A model generated the notes under the pieces. That model was given only the letters and a program-made list of their open reading frames with translations, was not told the origin of the DNA and did no database searches. 64,000 bases of DNA from assembly GCA_965224795.1 (NCBI GenBank), contig CBDDAE010000001.1, positions 1,736,001 to 1,800,000 on the forward strand. The letters are read 5' to 3'. A program made the translations under genes and the position numbers. The stretch is from NVTR01 sp036480115 (GTDB lineage: Bacteria > Pseudomonadota > Alphaproteobacteria > Rhodobacterales > Rhodobacteraceae). Below are positions 53,522-63,679 of the stretch, piece after piece. Every line of letters starts with the position of its first letter. Positions within the stretch are counted from its first letter, which is position 1.

Positions 53522-56500
53522 CTAATTCACCAGTACTGAATATTTCGCCCTGACTTTCCCCAGCATCTGCTCAACATCGGTTGAAAAATAGATGATGATC
53601 GGCAGTAGGATCAAGGTGAATACAGTGGCCACAATAATCCCGAACCCCATTGCAATCGCCATCGGCACCACAAAGGCCGCCTGTTGGCTGGTTTCAAACA
53701 ACAACGGCATCAACCCGGCAAATGTTGTGATTGAGGTCAGGATCACCGGCCGAAACCGTTTGGTACCCGCATGCACGATAGCAAGGCGGCGATCCATGCC
53801 ATTTGCCACCGAGTTATTATACGTGGTGATCAGCACCAGACTGTCATTGATCACAATGCCAACCAGCGCAATGATACCCAGAAATGACGGCATGCTGACG
53901 GCAACGCCCATGATGTAGTGGCCCCACATGGCGCCAATGATGCTGAACGGCACGACTGAGAAAATGATCAACGGTTGGAAATATGATTTCAACGGAATTG
54001 CCAGCAAAGCATAGATGCCGAAAATTGCCAGAATACCGGCGGAAACCAATTCAGCGATGGATTCGGCCTGGGCATTGGCCTCGCCTTCAAACGAATAATT
54101 TACGCGTGGGAAATTCGCGATTATTGGCTCCATTCGTTTCTGCATTACGCCCACAACTTCGGTTGGGGCCAGCAATCCCTTGTCAACGTCGGAAACAATG
54201 TCGGTAACGCGAACGCCGTCAATGCGCTCAATGCGGGTTTCAGAAGGGGCATATTCCAGTTCAACCAGCAGGCTGGCCGGGACATTGGTGCCGTCATCCA
54301 GCGATATCATTAGGTTTTCAAGGAATGTCTGAATATCGGTGTCTGTATCTGCCAGACGCACCACCACGTCGATTTCTTCAGTGCCGCGCTGAAAATCATA
54401 GACCTCTTGCCCGTTTAAGGCATTGCGGATCTGGGTGGTCACTTCAGAGTTCGTCAGGCCAAGCGCCTCCGCGTCGGGTGTCAGTTTGAACGCCACTTCG
54501 GGTTGCAGTTTCAGGATGCTGCTATCGATGGCCGATACGCCGTTGATGGTTCGCAATTCGGTAATTGCCAGCCGGGTAACGGCGCGCAGATCGTCCAGGG
54601 AATCGCTGGACAGGCGCAGGGAAAAATCGGCGTCAGCGCCTTGGCGGCCTCCGCGGATGGTGATGTTGTCAATGACCGGGTTATTGGGCAGGCGGCGTTG
54701 CCATTCATTGCCAAAACGCACGATACCAAATTCACGCGCCACCGCCGGGTTGGTTGTAACTGAAAATGACACTTGGGTTTCCGTTATCGGGGTGAATCCG
54801 ATATGCTGAATAAAGGCGTACCCGTGGACTTCACGCAGTTCTTTGTCTAACGCCACAAGACTGGTTTCAAGTTCCTGGACTACCGCGCGCACAGTGTCGG
54901 CGTTTGATCCGGCCCTAAGTTCGACTGCGCCGGAAAGCCCGTCAGCTTCGATGTCCGGGAAAAAGCTGGTTTTAATTACGCCTTGCACCAGCCCGCCGGC
55001 TGTAAACACCATCATCAGCAAAAATATCGCAAAAGCTGTCAGTCGAACCGACAGAACCCACTTTAGCCCGGGCAGATATACATTCTTGATGAACCACTGC
55101 AAACCACGGTCAACATTGCACCGGATCAGTGATAATATGTTCGCCTTGGGTTGCAGGTCTTTTTTGGTGAAATGCGACAGATGAGCAGGCAGAATGAATT
55201 TGCTTTCGACCAGCGAAATGATCAGCGTTAGACAGACAACGGCAGAAATATTGGCCAGCGCGTCACCGAAAAAACCGCCCACCAGCAACAGCGATGAAAA
55301 CCCGGCTATGGTGGTCAGTACTCCAAAGGTGGTGGCAGTGGCTACGTTGCGCGCACCGTTGATCGAGGCTTTGCGACCTTCATTTCCATCTTCAACATCA
55401 ACGTAAATGCTTTCGCCCACGACGATGGCGTCATCCACTACGATCCCCAATGCAATTATAAAGCCAAAGGTAGAAATAAAATTCAGCGAAATGCCGATCT
55501 GCGGAATGTCCATCAGCGCAAATGTACCAAGAAATGAGATCGGGATACCCACTGCTACCCAAAACGCCAGACGAAAATTCAGGAATATGCTTAACAGCAC
55601 CAGTACCAGGATCAGACCGGTCAGTAGGTTGTCCATGATTAGCGAGAATCGATCATCCAGCGCTTCAGTCACGTCGCCCCAGGTGGTCACCTTGATGCCC
55701 TCGGCGAAGGAAGACTTGGTGTCCAGATAGTCATTGACAGCGTCACTGATCACCTGTGGGTTTATGACTGATCCGCGTTTTACAGCCAGCCCAATTGAGC
55801 GCTGCCCATCAAACCGGCTTACATCGGGAAGGTTGGTAAATTCTTCATATATTTCAGCGATTTCTCGCAGACGAACCACATGGCCACCGGCGCTGGTTAT
55901 AATAACAATCTGGCCGATTTCCGCTACGGTTTGTTTGTCTTCACTGATACGGAAATTTAACTCGCCGCCTGGTGCGCTAAGCTGCCCTGCACCGCGATCG
56001 ATCGAGGCATTGCCAATGCGCCTGGCAATGTCGTCAGCACTTAGGCCATAGCGGCTTAAATCGTCTTGGGTAACCTGGATAACAATCTCGGCCTGGCGCA
56101 CACCGGTCAGATCAACGCGCGATATGTCCGGGAATTTCAGCAAATCGTTTTTGATCGTCTCGGCGGTGTCGATCAAGTCGCGCTCGTTTTCCCGGCCGGT
56201 TATGGAAAGCTGGATAACGGTCTCGTCCGCCAGCCCGCTTTGCAACTGATAACGCTCGGCGTCTTGCGGGAAATCGATGCGGTCAACCGCCTGTTTCACA
56301 TCCTCGCGTACTTCGGTGAAATCATAGCTGTCCTCAACTTCAACAACCACAGTACCACTGGTACGGGTTGCGGTGCCAGTGAGCGAAGCGATGCCCTCAA
56401 CTGCCGCCAGTTCAGACTCGATCCGTTGCACCACGCCACTTTCGACTTCTTCCAATGAGCCCGAATTGACGGGAACAATAATATTCATGGTCGAAAGTTC

Positions 56501-56644
56501 AAATTCGGGAAACGTCTCGCGCGGAACCGAATTGTAGCCGTTGATACCAAGCATAACGATCAGCAAAAACAGTAGGTTTGCAGCGACCGGGTTGTTCACA
56601 AACCAAGCGATGACACCAGTGTCGTTGATCTCTGGCTGGCTCAT
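53522..56644 (-). CDS. RND-family efflux transporter, inner-membrane pump
   Basis: Proton-driven efflux pump of the AcrB/HAE1 class, 1040 residues, twelve membrane segments in two halves with large periplasmic loops. The TM4 proton-relay Asp pair is in IALGIVVDDAIVVGESIY (about 400), and the second-half motif FLGIIALVGIVINDSLVLI has one Asp in the same place. The N-terminus PEINDTGVIAWFVNNPVAAN is typical of the subgroup. It overlaps the adaptor gene by ATGA. No outer-membrane factor is encoded beside it. Substrate unknown. Confidence 0.95.
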   Translation of the reverse strand: MSQPEINDTGVIAWFVNNPVAANLLFLLIVMLGINGYNSVPRETFPEFELSTMNIIVPVNSGSLEEVESGVVQRIESELAAVEGIASLTGTATRTSGTVVVEVEDSYDFTEVREDVKQAVDRIDFPQDAERYQLQSGLADETVIQLSITGRENERDLIDTAETIKNDLLKFPDISRVDLTGVRQAEIVIQVTQDDLSRYGLSADDIARRIGNASIDRGAGQLSAPGGELNFRISEDKQTVAEIGQIVIITSAGGHVVRLREIAEIYEEFTNLPDVSRFDGQRSIGLAVKRGSVINPQVISDAVNDYLDTKSSFAEGIKVTTWGDVTEALDDRFSLIMDNLLTGLILVLVLLSIFLNFRLAFWVAVGIPISFLGTFALMDIPQIGISLNFISTFGFIIALGIVVDDAIVVGESIYVDVEDGNEGRKASINGARNVATATTFGVLTTIAGFSSLLLVGGFFGDALANISAVVCLTLIISLVESKFILPAHLSHFTKKDLQPKANILSLIRCNVDRGLQWFIKNVYLPGLKWVLSVRLTAFAIFLLMMVFTAGGLVQGVIKTSFFPDIEADGLSGAVELRAGSNADTVRAVVQELETSLVALDKELREVHGYAFIQHIGFTPITETQVSFSVTTNPAVAREFGIVRFGNEWQRRLPNNPVIDNITIRGGRQGADADFSLRLSSDSLDDLRAVTRLAITELRTINGVSAIDSSILKLQPEVAFKLTPDAEALGLTNSEVTTQIRNALNGQEVYDFQRGTEEIDVVVRLADTDTDIQTFLENLMISLDDGTNVPASLLVELEYAPSETRIERIDGVRVTDIVSDVDKGLLAPTEVVGVMQKRMEPIIANFPRVNYSFEGEANAQAESIAELVSAGILAIFGIYALLAIPLKSYFQPLIIFSVVPFSIIGAMWGHYIMGVAVSMPSFLGIIALVGIVINDSLVLITTYNNSVANGMDRRLAIVHAGTKRFRPVILTSITTFAGLMPLLFETSQQAAFVVPMAIAMGFGIIVATVFTLILLPIIIYFSTDVEQMLGKVRAKYSVLVN

Positions 56645-57762
56645 TCTTCGTATCCTTGAACCAACATGCCTTCGCGTAGACCAATGGCGTTGCCGGTGAC
56701 GATCTGAATATTAGCCCGATCACCGGCATCAACGTAAACTGATTCAAAATCCCGGTATAGCGCTATCGCGGACACGGGAATCAGACGGTTGTCAGGCCCG
56801 ATCTGATAATACTGACTTTCGTTGTCCAGCGCGATAAGGGGGATGGCAAAGACGTTGCTCAGCGGCTGCCCAATAAACGTACCGTTGACAAACCGGCCCA
56901 GCCGCAGGACCGCGCCATCCAGTGGTGCCTGAACCGACACGATCACCGAATTCAGCCGAGTATCCTGATCGATATCGATGTCGATTGCTTTGATGATACC
57001 GGTTTTCGTGATCACCGGTTCTGTTGAGGTTTCGATCGCAATATCTTCCCCGACCTGCGCCAGTGACAACTGGTTTTCAAGGATCGGAAAGCGTACTCGA
57101 AACACATCGGTCCCAACCAATGTGCCCAGATTGGCACCATTGCCGATCAAGTCACCGTAAAGGGCTCCGACCTGGCTGATAATGCCGGTAAAGGGTGCGA
57201 CGATATTGGTTTCATCCAGGTTTTTCTGGGCAATGGTCAGCGCCGCGCGACTGGAAAGCACCGCCAATTTGGCAGCATTCAGTTCCGGTATTTTCAACAC
57301 GATATCGTTGGGCTCGCCCAGATCCAGGCGGGCATAGTTTTCCCGCGCCTGTACGGTCTCGATTTCAGCCACAATTAGATCGGCCTCAGTATTTCCCAGG
57401 TCCTTTTCGCGATCCACCAGGTCACGCTCATAGGATGTGGCATCAATTTGCAGCAATCTAGTGCCCGCGGTGACCATCTGGCCCTCTTCAAAACAGTCGC
57501 AGGTCCAGACCACGCGGCCCGTCGCCTGAGAGCCAAGCGTGCTGGATTGCCATTCTTCAACTTTGGCCAATGACACATATTGTGGAGTCACCGATTGCGG
57601 CGTCAGGGTTGCAACAGGCAGATTCAGTGTTGCTTCGGCAATTTCAGTCGAATCAAAAGATGCGGTGCTGTCATCGGCATTTTTGGTTATGAACACAAAG
57701 GCTGCGAAGCCAAGTGCGGCCACGATAAGAAATTGTGCAGTCCAGCTAAGCGCGGTTTTCAT
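56641..57762 (-). CDS. RND efflux periplasmic adaptor (membrane fusion protein)
   Basis: Adaptor of 373 residues. One N-terminal membrane anchor (about residues 8-27), then a barrel-sandwich split by a helical hairpin (residues about 110-170, rich in Glu, Ala and Arg), followed by beta-barrel domains. The segment VVWTCDCFEEGQMVTAGTRLL carries two Cys, which is unusual for this family. It precedes the pump gene in the operon and overlaps it by four bases. It should link the pump to an outer-membrane factor encoded elsewhere. Confidence 0.92.
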   Translation of the reverse strand: MKTALSWTAQFLIVAALGFAAFVFITKNADDSTASFDSTEIAEATLNLPVATLTPQSVTPQYVSLAKVEEWQSSTLGSQATGRVVWTCDCFEEGQMVTAGTRLLQIDATSYERDLVDREKDLGNTEADLIVAEIETVQARENYARLDLGEPNDIVLKIPELNAAKLAVLSSRAALTIAQKNLDETNIVAPFTGIISQVGALYGDLIGNGANLGTLVGTDVFRVRFPILENQLSLAQVGEDIAIETSTEPVITKTGIIKAIDIDIDQDTRLNSVIVSVQAPLDGAVLRLGRFVNGTFIGQPLSNVFAIPLIALDNESQYYQIGPDNRLIPVSAIALYRDFESVYVDAGDRANIQIVTGNAIGLREGMLVQGYEE

Positions 57763-57905
57763 GGGCGTACTCCGTCAATATAGTCGTCGCCAAGGGCGAT
57801 AAACAGGTCCAGCTGGTTTCAAGTATCTGACAGCGCAAAAGATGATGCTGCTATGGGAAGTATACTTGCGCAGGGTCATTGTCTCTATCGATTCTCATCT
57901 TCGTT

Positions 57906-59126
57906 CTATTTTGCATGGAACCGAGCCATCTGGCGGGTGATGCTGTCAAAATTGGCATTGGGCCCCAAAATTGGTGGTCCCGTCAGCTCTATTTTACTTA
58001 TACGTTCTATGATGGCTTTTCCGACGATTTGTGCTTCCATCCGGGCCAAAGGCGCGCCTAGGCATAAATGAATGCCCTGGCCAAAACCCATATGCCGATT
58101 TGGTTTTCGATCAGCGATGAAGCTGTCTGGGTGCTCAAAAGCAGCCGGGTCGCGATTTGCAGCGCTTAACCACACGACAACCAGCCCACCCTTGGGGATG
58201 GTGACGCCGCGCATTTCAATATCTCGGGTTGCTATTCGGTCGACATTACGGATGGAGTTTCGCATCCGCAGGGTTTCCTCGACAGCAGACGAGATCAGAT
58301 CAGGATTTGCGCGCAAGGCTGCATCCACATCCGGCTGGGTCGCCAGAACACGGATGAAATTGCCGATCAGGTTGGTGGTGCTTTCGTTGCCTGCCAATAG
58401 CAACAACATGGCCATGGACAATACTTCACTGTCGGACAGTTTTTCGCCCTCAACCTCGACCGACATGAATGCCGATATCAGATCGCCTTCGCGCGGGTTG
58501 GCGCGGCGGGTCCGCAATGTATCGCGGAAATAGTCAGTTAGTGCTATCCCGGTATCACGACCCTTTTTGATTAGCGCGGCATCTTGTTGTGCTAGCCAGG
58601 TTGAAGCGCCCGAGTTTTCGCCCAGAACCGCAGACCAGCGGCGGATCTGTTCCTTGTCTGACCGCGGAACGCCTAAGATCGCACAGACCATCGCCACCGT
58701 TATCTCGGCGGCAAAATCCTCGATCAGGTCAAACTCGTCAGTATCCAGTGCCATTTCCATGCGTTCATCAACCACTGCTTGCACCACCGGGCGGAAGCTT
58801 TCGATGAACTTCGGCATGAACACCCGGTTGCCAATCATGCGCAGCCGGCGATGCTTGTTGCCAGTAGCCGAAATCAGGTTGTTGAATAGGAAACCAAGAT
58901 TGGCGTCGTCCAGCTTGCCCCCACCCACAAGGCTGCGGTTGGAAGAAAAAGTTTCGGTGTCCAACAACACGCTACGAACATCGTCATAGCGCAAAATATG
59001 CCAGCTATCGATCAAGCCCGGCGACAGGTGTGCCACCGGATGATCTTCGCGCATTCGTGCTAAAATGGGGTAGGGATCGGCGCGAAATGCGGGCGATGTC
59101 ATGGCGTTAAAGTCAGGGTCCAGCAT
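57906..59126 (-). CDS. cytochrome P450
   Basis: Soluble bacterial haem monooxygenase of 406 residues. The haem-thiolate Cys355 is in GFGQGIHLCLGAPLARMEA. The I-helix oxygen motif is LLLAGNESTTNLIGN, with AGNEST instead of the classical AGxDT, a common bacterial variant. The K-helix EETLRMRNSIRNVDRIATRD (ExxR) is present. No electron-partner ferredoxin or reductase is adjacent. It is divergent from the dimethylglycine-dehydrogenase-like gene and lies before the RND genes on the same strand. The substrate is unknown. Confidence 0.95.
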   Translation of the reverse strand: MLDPDFNAMTSPAFRADPYPILARMREDHPVAHLSPGLIDSWHILRYDDVRSVLLDTETFSSNRSLVGGGKLDDANLGFLFNNLISATGNKHRRLRMIGNRVFMPKFIESFRPVVQAVVDERMEMALDTDEFDLIEDFAAEITVAMVCAILGVPRSDKEQIRRWSAVLGENSGASTWLAQQDAALIKKGRDTGIALTDYFRDTLRTRRANPREGDLISAFMSVEVEGEKLSDSEVLSMAMLLLLAGNESTTNLIGNFIRVLATQPDVDAALRANPDLISSAVEETLRMRNSIRNVDRIATRDIEMRGVTIPKGGLVVVWLSAANRDPAAFEHPDSFIADRKPNRHMGFGQGIHLCLGAPLARMEAQIVGKAIIERISKIELTGPPILGPNANFDSITRQMARFHAK

Positions 59127-59255
59127 CGGAAATCAGGGTCTTTCAATTTTACCAAATCACTTACCTGTCTGAACCAGTAAATCGATCTAGACAAGGTATT
59201 GCACAATGTGTTTCCCTTCAAAAACAATGTGACTGTCAATCAGTTGAGAAACCCG
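59127..59255. promoter_or_regulatory. divergent gap between P450 and FAD/GcvT-type genes
   Basis: About 129 AT-rich bases separate the two starts and should hold both promoters. No clear operator palindrome was seen. A TTG 57 bases upstream of the chosen ATG leaves the frame open, so part of this stretch may be coding if that start is used. Confidence 0.35.
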
Positions 59256-61703
59256 ATGCCTGAAATACAAAAAGACACCACGGGCGCGAAAAAGCTGCCA
59301 AGCCACGCCAAAGTTGTGATAATTGGCGGTGGGGTCGTTGGCTGTTCGATCCTTTTCCACCTTGCCAAATTTGGCTGGAAAGATGTGGTCTTGCTAGAGC
59401 GGGATGAGCTGACCAGCGGGTCAAGCTGGCACGCGGCGGGGCAAATTCACACACTTTCGTCTGACCCAAACATATCCCGACTGCAAAGCTATACAATTGA
59501 CCTGTATAAGGAAATTGAAGAGGTCAGCGGCCATTCTGTCGGCCTGAACATCACGGGTGGCTTTTATTTGGCCTCAACGCCTGAATGGTATGATTACTTA
59601 AAACGTGAGCGATCGAAAGCGCGCTATATGGGGCTGAATCAGGAATTTATCAGCCCGAAAGAAATGGCCGAACGTCACCCGCTGATTGACCCAAAACACT
59701 ACCACGCGGTGCTGTGGGATGATCAGGATGGCGATCTTGACCCAAGCGGCGCGACCTATGCTTTTGCCAAAGCCGCCAAGGTTCACGGTGCGCAGTATTT
59801 CACCCACACGCCGGTGACAGGCACAGTACAGCGTGCTGATGGCAACTGGGACGTGACCACACCCAGGGGCGAAATAAACGCCGATATTATCGTCAACTGT
59901 GCCGGGCTGTGGGCCCGTGAAGTCGGGAATATGCAGGGGCTGAACATTCCGGTGCAACCGATGGAACATCATTATCTGATCACCGATAGAATTCAGGCGG
60001 TGGCGGATCATCCGACACGCCTGCCGGCGGGCATTGATTACGAGGCCAACATATATTTCCGTCAAGAACGTCAAGGCATGTTGCTGGGTACCTATGAGCC
60101 GACCTCGACGCCGTGGAAAGTCGGCGGGGTGCCATTGGATTTTGGCCATGAATTGTTGCAACCTGATCTGGATCGGATCGCGGAGCGTTTGGAGATGTCC
60201 TTTGAACGCATTCCGGCAATTGGCGAAGCTGGCATCAAAGACATCATCAACGGCCCGTTCACCTTTGGCCCTGACGGCAACCCGATGATCGGGCCGGTGC
60301 CGGGGATGCGCAATTACTGGTGTGCTGTTGGTGTGATGGCCGGGTTCTGCCAGGGGGGTGGTGTAGGCCTGACCATGGCCGAATGGATGATTGATGGGGA
60401 GCCATCAATTGATGTTTGGGCGATGGATGTGGCGCGGTTTGGCAATTGGGCCAGCCCCGATTGGGGCACGGTGAAATCCAGTGAAAATTATGAGCGCCGA
60501 TTCGTGATGACTTTCCCCAATGAAACCCTGCCCAAGGGCCGGATGCAAAAAACCACAGCGCTCTATGACCGACTTTTGGCCAAAGGGGCGCGGATGGGCC
60601 AAAGCTTTGGCTTAGAGAACGCCCTGTGGTTCGCCGATGGACCGGATGATGCGTTTGAGGAACCGACATTCCAGCGCAACCGCTCCCACGAATATGTGGC
60701 CCGCGAAATCAAATCCGTGCGCCAAGACGTGGGCGGCATTGAAATTGCTAACTTCGCCAAGCATGATTTCAAAGGCCCCGGCGCGCGGGCCTATTTGAAC
60801 CGGGTTCTGGCGGGCTATGTGCCTAAGATTGGCCGCGTGACGCTGACACCAATGCTGACGCCCAAGGGGCGACTGTATGGGGACCTGACGGTGGCGTGTC
60901 TGGGTGATGATCATTTCATGCTGTTTGGATCAGGTGCTGTGCAAGAGGCACACCGCCGTTGGTTTGAAAAAGACCTGCCTGATGATGTGCATTACGAAAA
61001 TGTATCCGATGACTGGCACGGCATCGCCCTTTCCGGCCCCAAATCTCGCGAACTTCTATCCCGGATCACCCGTGATGATGTCAGCAGCGATGCGATGCAA
61101 TTTCGCGATATCCGCGAAACTTTCGTTGGCGGCGTGCCGGTGAAACTGGTGCGGATCAGTTTCTCGGGTGAATTAGGATATGAGATTTACTGTAAACCGC
61201 AATTCCTTTTGCGCCTTTCTGAAGCGGTGGAAGAGGCTGGGGCTGAGCTTGGCTATCGCTGGTACGGCGCGCGCGCCCTGATGTCGATGCGTTTGGAAAA
61301 GGCCTGGGGCGTGTGGACCCTTGATTTCAGGCCCGACTTTACCGCCGCCGAAAGCGGGATGGATGTGTTCATCAACTGGAAGAAAGATTTCGTCGGCAAA
61401 GCAGCCGCACAAGCCGAGCGCAAGACTGGTCCCAAGCGCAAACTGGTCACACTGGTGATTGATGTCGATGGCATTGATGTTTCAGGTGATGAGGCGATCC
61501 TGTTGGATGGGGTCGCAATTGGTTATGTTTCATCGGGTGGCTATGCGCACCATGTGCAGAAATCTATCGCCATGGGATATGTTAGGGCAGAACACGCTGG
61601 CGCGGGCACCAAACTGGAAGTTGAAATCCTGGGACAGATGTATAGCGCCCTAGTTCAAAGCGCGCCCCTCTATGACACCAATGGCGCGAATATGCGTGCA
61701 TAA
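59256..61703 (+). CDS. dimethylglycine/sarcosine dehydrogenase-like FAD protein with GcvT domain
   Basis: N-demethylating flavoprotein of 815 residues. N-terminal DAO Rossmann motif VVIIGGGVVGCSILFHLAKF at 20-39, FAD-linking His59 in SGSSWHAAGQ, as in dimethylglycine dehydrogenase, and the DAO C-terminal part to about 400. The rest (about 430-815) is the GcvT/aminomethyltransferase fold with the folate-type domain (RALMSMRLEKAWGVW, GKAAAQAERKTGPKRKL). It would pass the one-carbon unit to tetrahydrofolate. Start ATG 59256 was preferred to an upstream TTG. Substrate could be dimethylglycine, sarcosine or a related N-methyl amine. Confidence 0.9.
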   Translation: MPEIQKDTTGAKKLPSHAKVVIIGGGVVGCSILFHLAKFGWKDVVLLERDELTSGSSWHAAGQIHTLSSDPNISRLQSYTIDLYKEIEEVSGHSVGLNITGGFYLASTPEWYDYLKRERSKARYMGLNQEFISPKEMAERHPLIDPKHYHAVLWDDQDGDLDPSGATYAFAKAAKVHGAQYFTHTPVTGTVQRADGNWDVTTPRGEINADIIVNCAGLWAREVGNMQGLNIPVQPMEHHYLITDRIQAVADHPTRLPAGIDYEANIYFRQERQGMLLGTYEPTSTPWKVGGVPLDFGHELLQPDLDRIAERLEMSFERIPAIGEAGIKDIINGPFTFGPDGNPMIGPVPGMRNYWCAVGVMAGFCQGGGVGLTMAEWMIDGEPSIDVWAMDVARFGNWASPDWGTVKSSENYERRFVMTFPNETLPKGRMQKTTALYDRLLAKGARMGQSFGLENALWFADGPDDAFEEPTFQRNRSHEYVAREIKSVRQDVGGIEIANFAKHDFKGPGARAYLNRVLAGYVPKIGRVTLTPMLTPKGRLYGDLTVACLGDDHFMLFGSGAVQEAHRRWFEKDLPDDVHYENVSDDWHGIALSGPKSRELLSRITRDDVSSDAMQFRDIRETFVGGVPVKLVRISFSGELGYEIYCKPQFLLRLSEAVEEAGAELGYRWYGARALMSMRLEKAWGVWTLDFRPDFTAAESGMDVFINWKKDFVGKAAAQAERKTGPKRKLVTLVIDVDGIDVSGDEAILLDGVAIGYVSSGGYAHHVQKSIAMGYVRAEHAGAGTKLEVEILGQMYSALVQSAPLYDTNGANMRA

Positions 61704-61884
61704 ACAAATGGTAGATCTTGCAATGACTGGCTGGTCTATAGCACGGATAGGCATCCAGGAAGGGGTTCGTTGTGGTAGCATAGGGACCACAGCGTAGGAA
61801 GAGACGCCCTAACAGGCCAGAATAATCAGCAATTTTTTCGCGCGAGATTTTGTCCCTTTTTAAAAAGCACCGTAATTTGGCTTA

Positions 61885-62245
61885 ATGGACGCCACCCGTT
61901 TCAGCTGGTTTCGTTATTTTTCACTGCTGGAACGGGGTCCTTATCTTGCTTGGGAATGTTGCCTTTGAAACAGGGTTGCCCTTCACGCTGGCCGTCATTC
62001 CCCTGTACATTCTTATGTGTATTCAGTTGACAATTCCCGGTGTCAGCCAATCGCTTTATTCAGTCGCCCAATGGATACTGGCCGAACCCTTGGCGATTAA
62101 TATTATTGTGTTGCGTTCTATCATCCTCGACGTATCGCTTAGAACAATGTCTGCTGGCGTCATAGCATTCCTTATCGTAGATATATTGTGTCTGGATCCG
62201 TTGATCGAGGTGCCGTCACTTAGCCTTTACTTGGTGTCGGGTTGA
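61885..62245 (+). pseudogene. weak frameshifted membrane-protein ORF in a 617-base gap
   Basis: From ATG 61885 the frame reads MDATRFSWFRYFSLLERGPY and stops at about 61966. A different frame from 61946 then reads FETGLPFTLAVIPLYILMC and AVIPLYILM-like hydrophobic segments to 62245. The two look like halves of one membrane protein broken by a one-base shift. I do not recognise the family. Without the shift neither half is convincing, so this may be a small hypothetical gene or a chance frame. Nothing else is seen between 61704 and 62320 except some AT-rich stretches. Confidence 0.3.
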
Positions 62246-62320
62246 CCCAAATCATCGCTCGGTTTGTCCGGGTTCTTATAGTCATGCAATTCAAACAGTA
62301 ATTTTGGCAGGAGATCGATC

Positions 62321-63679
62321 ATGGCATCGCCAAAAGACCGTACCATCACCCAGGCCCCCAGCAACGGTGCGCTGCTGCCCGGTTATATGCCCGGCTTTGG
62401 CAATGATTTTGAAACCGAGGCATTGCCCGGTGCGCTGCCCATTGGCATGAATTCACCGCAAAAATGCGAATATGGGCTGTACGGCGAACAGCTGTCAGGC
62501 ACTGCCTTTACCGCGCCAAGCCATCAGAATGAACGCACATGGTGTTACCGCATCCGCCCGTCGGTCAAGCATTCGCGCCGGTACGAAAAATTCGACGTGC
62601 CCAACTGGAAATCAGCGCCAAACGTGCTGCCCGATGTGGTGTCGCTTGGCCAATATCGCTGGAACGCCGTTCCCCATAGTGAAACTCCGATGAGCTGGAT
62701 CACCGGCATGCACACAATGAGCACGGCGGGTGATGTGAACACCCAGGTCGGCATGGCCAACCACGTCTATCTGGTGAACGAAAGCATGGTGGATGATTAC
62801 TTTTATTCCGCCGATAGTGAGATGTTGGTGATCCCGCAAGAGGGCCAGCTGCGCTTTCACACCGAACTTGGTATCATTGACATTGAACCCAAAGAAATCG
62901 CCGTTCTGCCGCGTGGGCTGGTTTACCGGGTGGAAGTTGTCAGCGGCCCGGCCCGTGGTTTCGTTTGCGAAAATTATGGTCAGAAATTTGAACTGCCCGG
63001 CAGGGGCCCGATCGGCGCCAACTGCCTGGCCAACCCGCGCGATTTCAAAACTCCGGTCGCCGCTTTTGAAGACCGCGAAGTGCCGTCAACCGTCACCGTC
63101 AAATGGTGCGGTCAGTTTCATAGAACCAATATCGGTCAAAGCCCGCTGGACGTGGTGGCATGGCATGGCAATTACGCGCCGTTTAAATATGACCTGCGTA
63201 ACTATTGCCCGGTTGGCGCCATCCTTTTTGACCACCCTGACCCGTCGATCTTTACCGTTCTCACTGCCCCTTCCGGGCAGGCAGGAACTGCAAACATAGA
63301 CTTTGTGCTGTTTCGTGAACGCTGGCTGGTGGCCGAAGATACATTCCGTCCGCCGTGGTATCATAAGAACATCATGTCCGAAATGATGGGCAATATTTAC
63401 GGCATCTACGACGCCAAGCCCGATGGCTTCATGCCCGGCGGGTTAAGCCTGCATAACATGATGCTGCCCCATGGGCCTGACAAAGACGCCTTTGAAGGGG
63501 CGTCAAATTCCAACCTTGGGCCGGAAAAGCTGGAAAACACCATGTCCTTCATGATCGAAACCCGCTTTCCCCAGCACCTGACAGATTACGCCGCCGACAA
63601 AGCCCCGCTTCAGGACAACTACATCGATTGCTGGACCTCGCTGGAAAAGAAATTTGACGGAACCAAGGGGCGCAAATGA
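62321..63679 (+). CDS. hmgA: homogentisate 1,2-dioxygenase
   Basis: Opens the ring of homogentisate to maleylacetoacetate in phenylalanine and tyrosine breakdown. The 452-residue protein starts with the family region GYMPGFGNDFETEALPGALP and NSPQKCEYGLYGEQLSGTAF. The iron ligands are expected at His and Glu in WYHKNIMSEMMGNIYG and at His in LSLHNMMLPHGPD, all present. The ATG follows AGGAGA. The stop overlaps the maiA start as ATGA, so the two are cotranscribed. A fumarylacetoacetase gene is not visible; it may lie beyond the window. Confidence 0.97.
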   Translation: MASPKDRTITQAPSNGALLPGYMPGFGNDFETEALPGALPIGMNSPQKCEYGLYGEQLSGTAFTAPSHQNERTWCYRIRPSVKHSRRYEKFDVPNWKSAPNVLPDVVSLGQYRWNAVPHSETPMSWITGMHTMSTAGDVNTQVGMANHVYLVNESMVDDYFYSADSEMLVIPQEGQLRFHTELGIIDIEPKEIAVLPRGLVYRVEVVSGPARGFVCENYGQKFELPGRGPIGANCLANPRDFKTPVAAFEDREVPSTVTVKWCGQFHRTNIGQSPLDVVAWHGNYAPFKYDLRNYCPVGAILFDHPDPSIFTVLTAPSGQAGTANIDFVLFRERWLVAEDTFRPPWYHKNIMSEMMGNIYGIYDAKPDGFMPGGLSLHNMMLPHGPDKDAFEGASNSNLGPEKLENTMSFMIETRFPQHLTDYAADKAPLQDNYIDCWTSLEKKFDGTKGRK

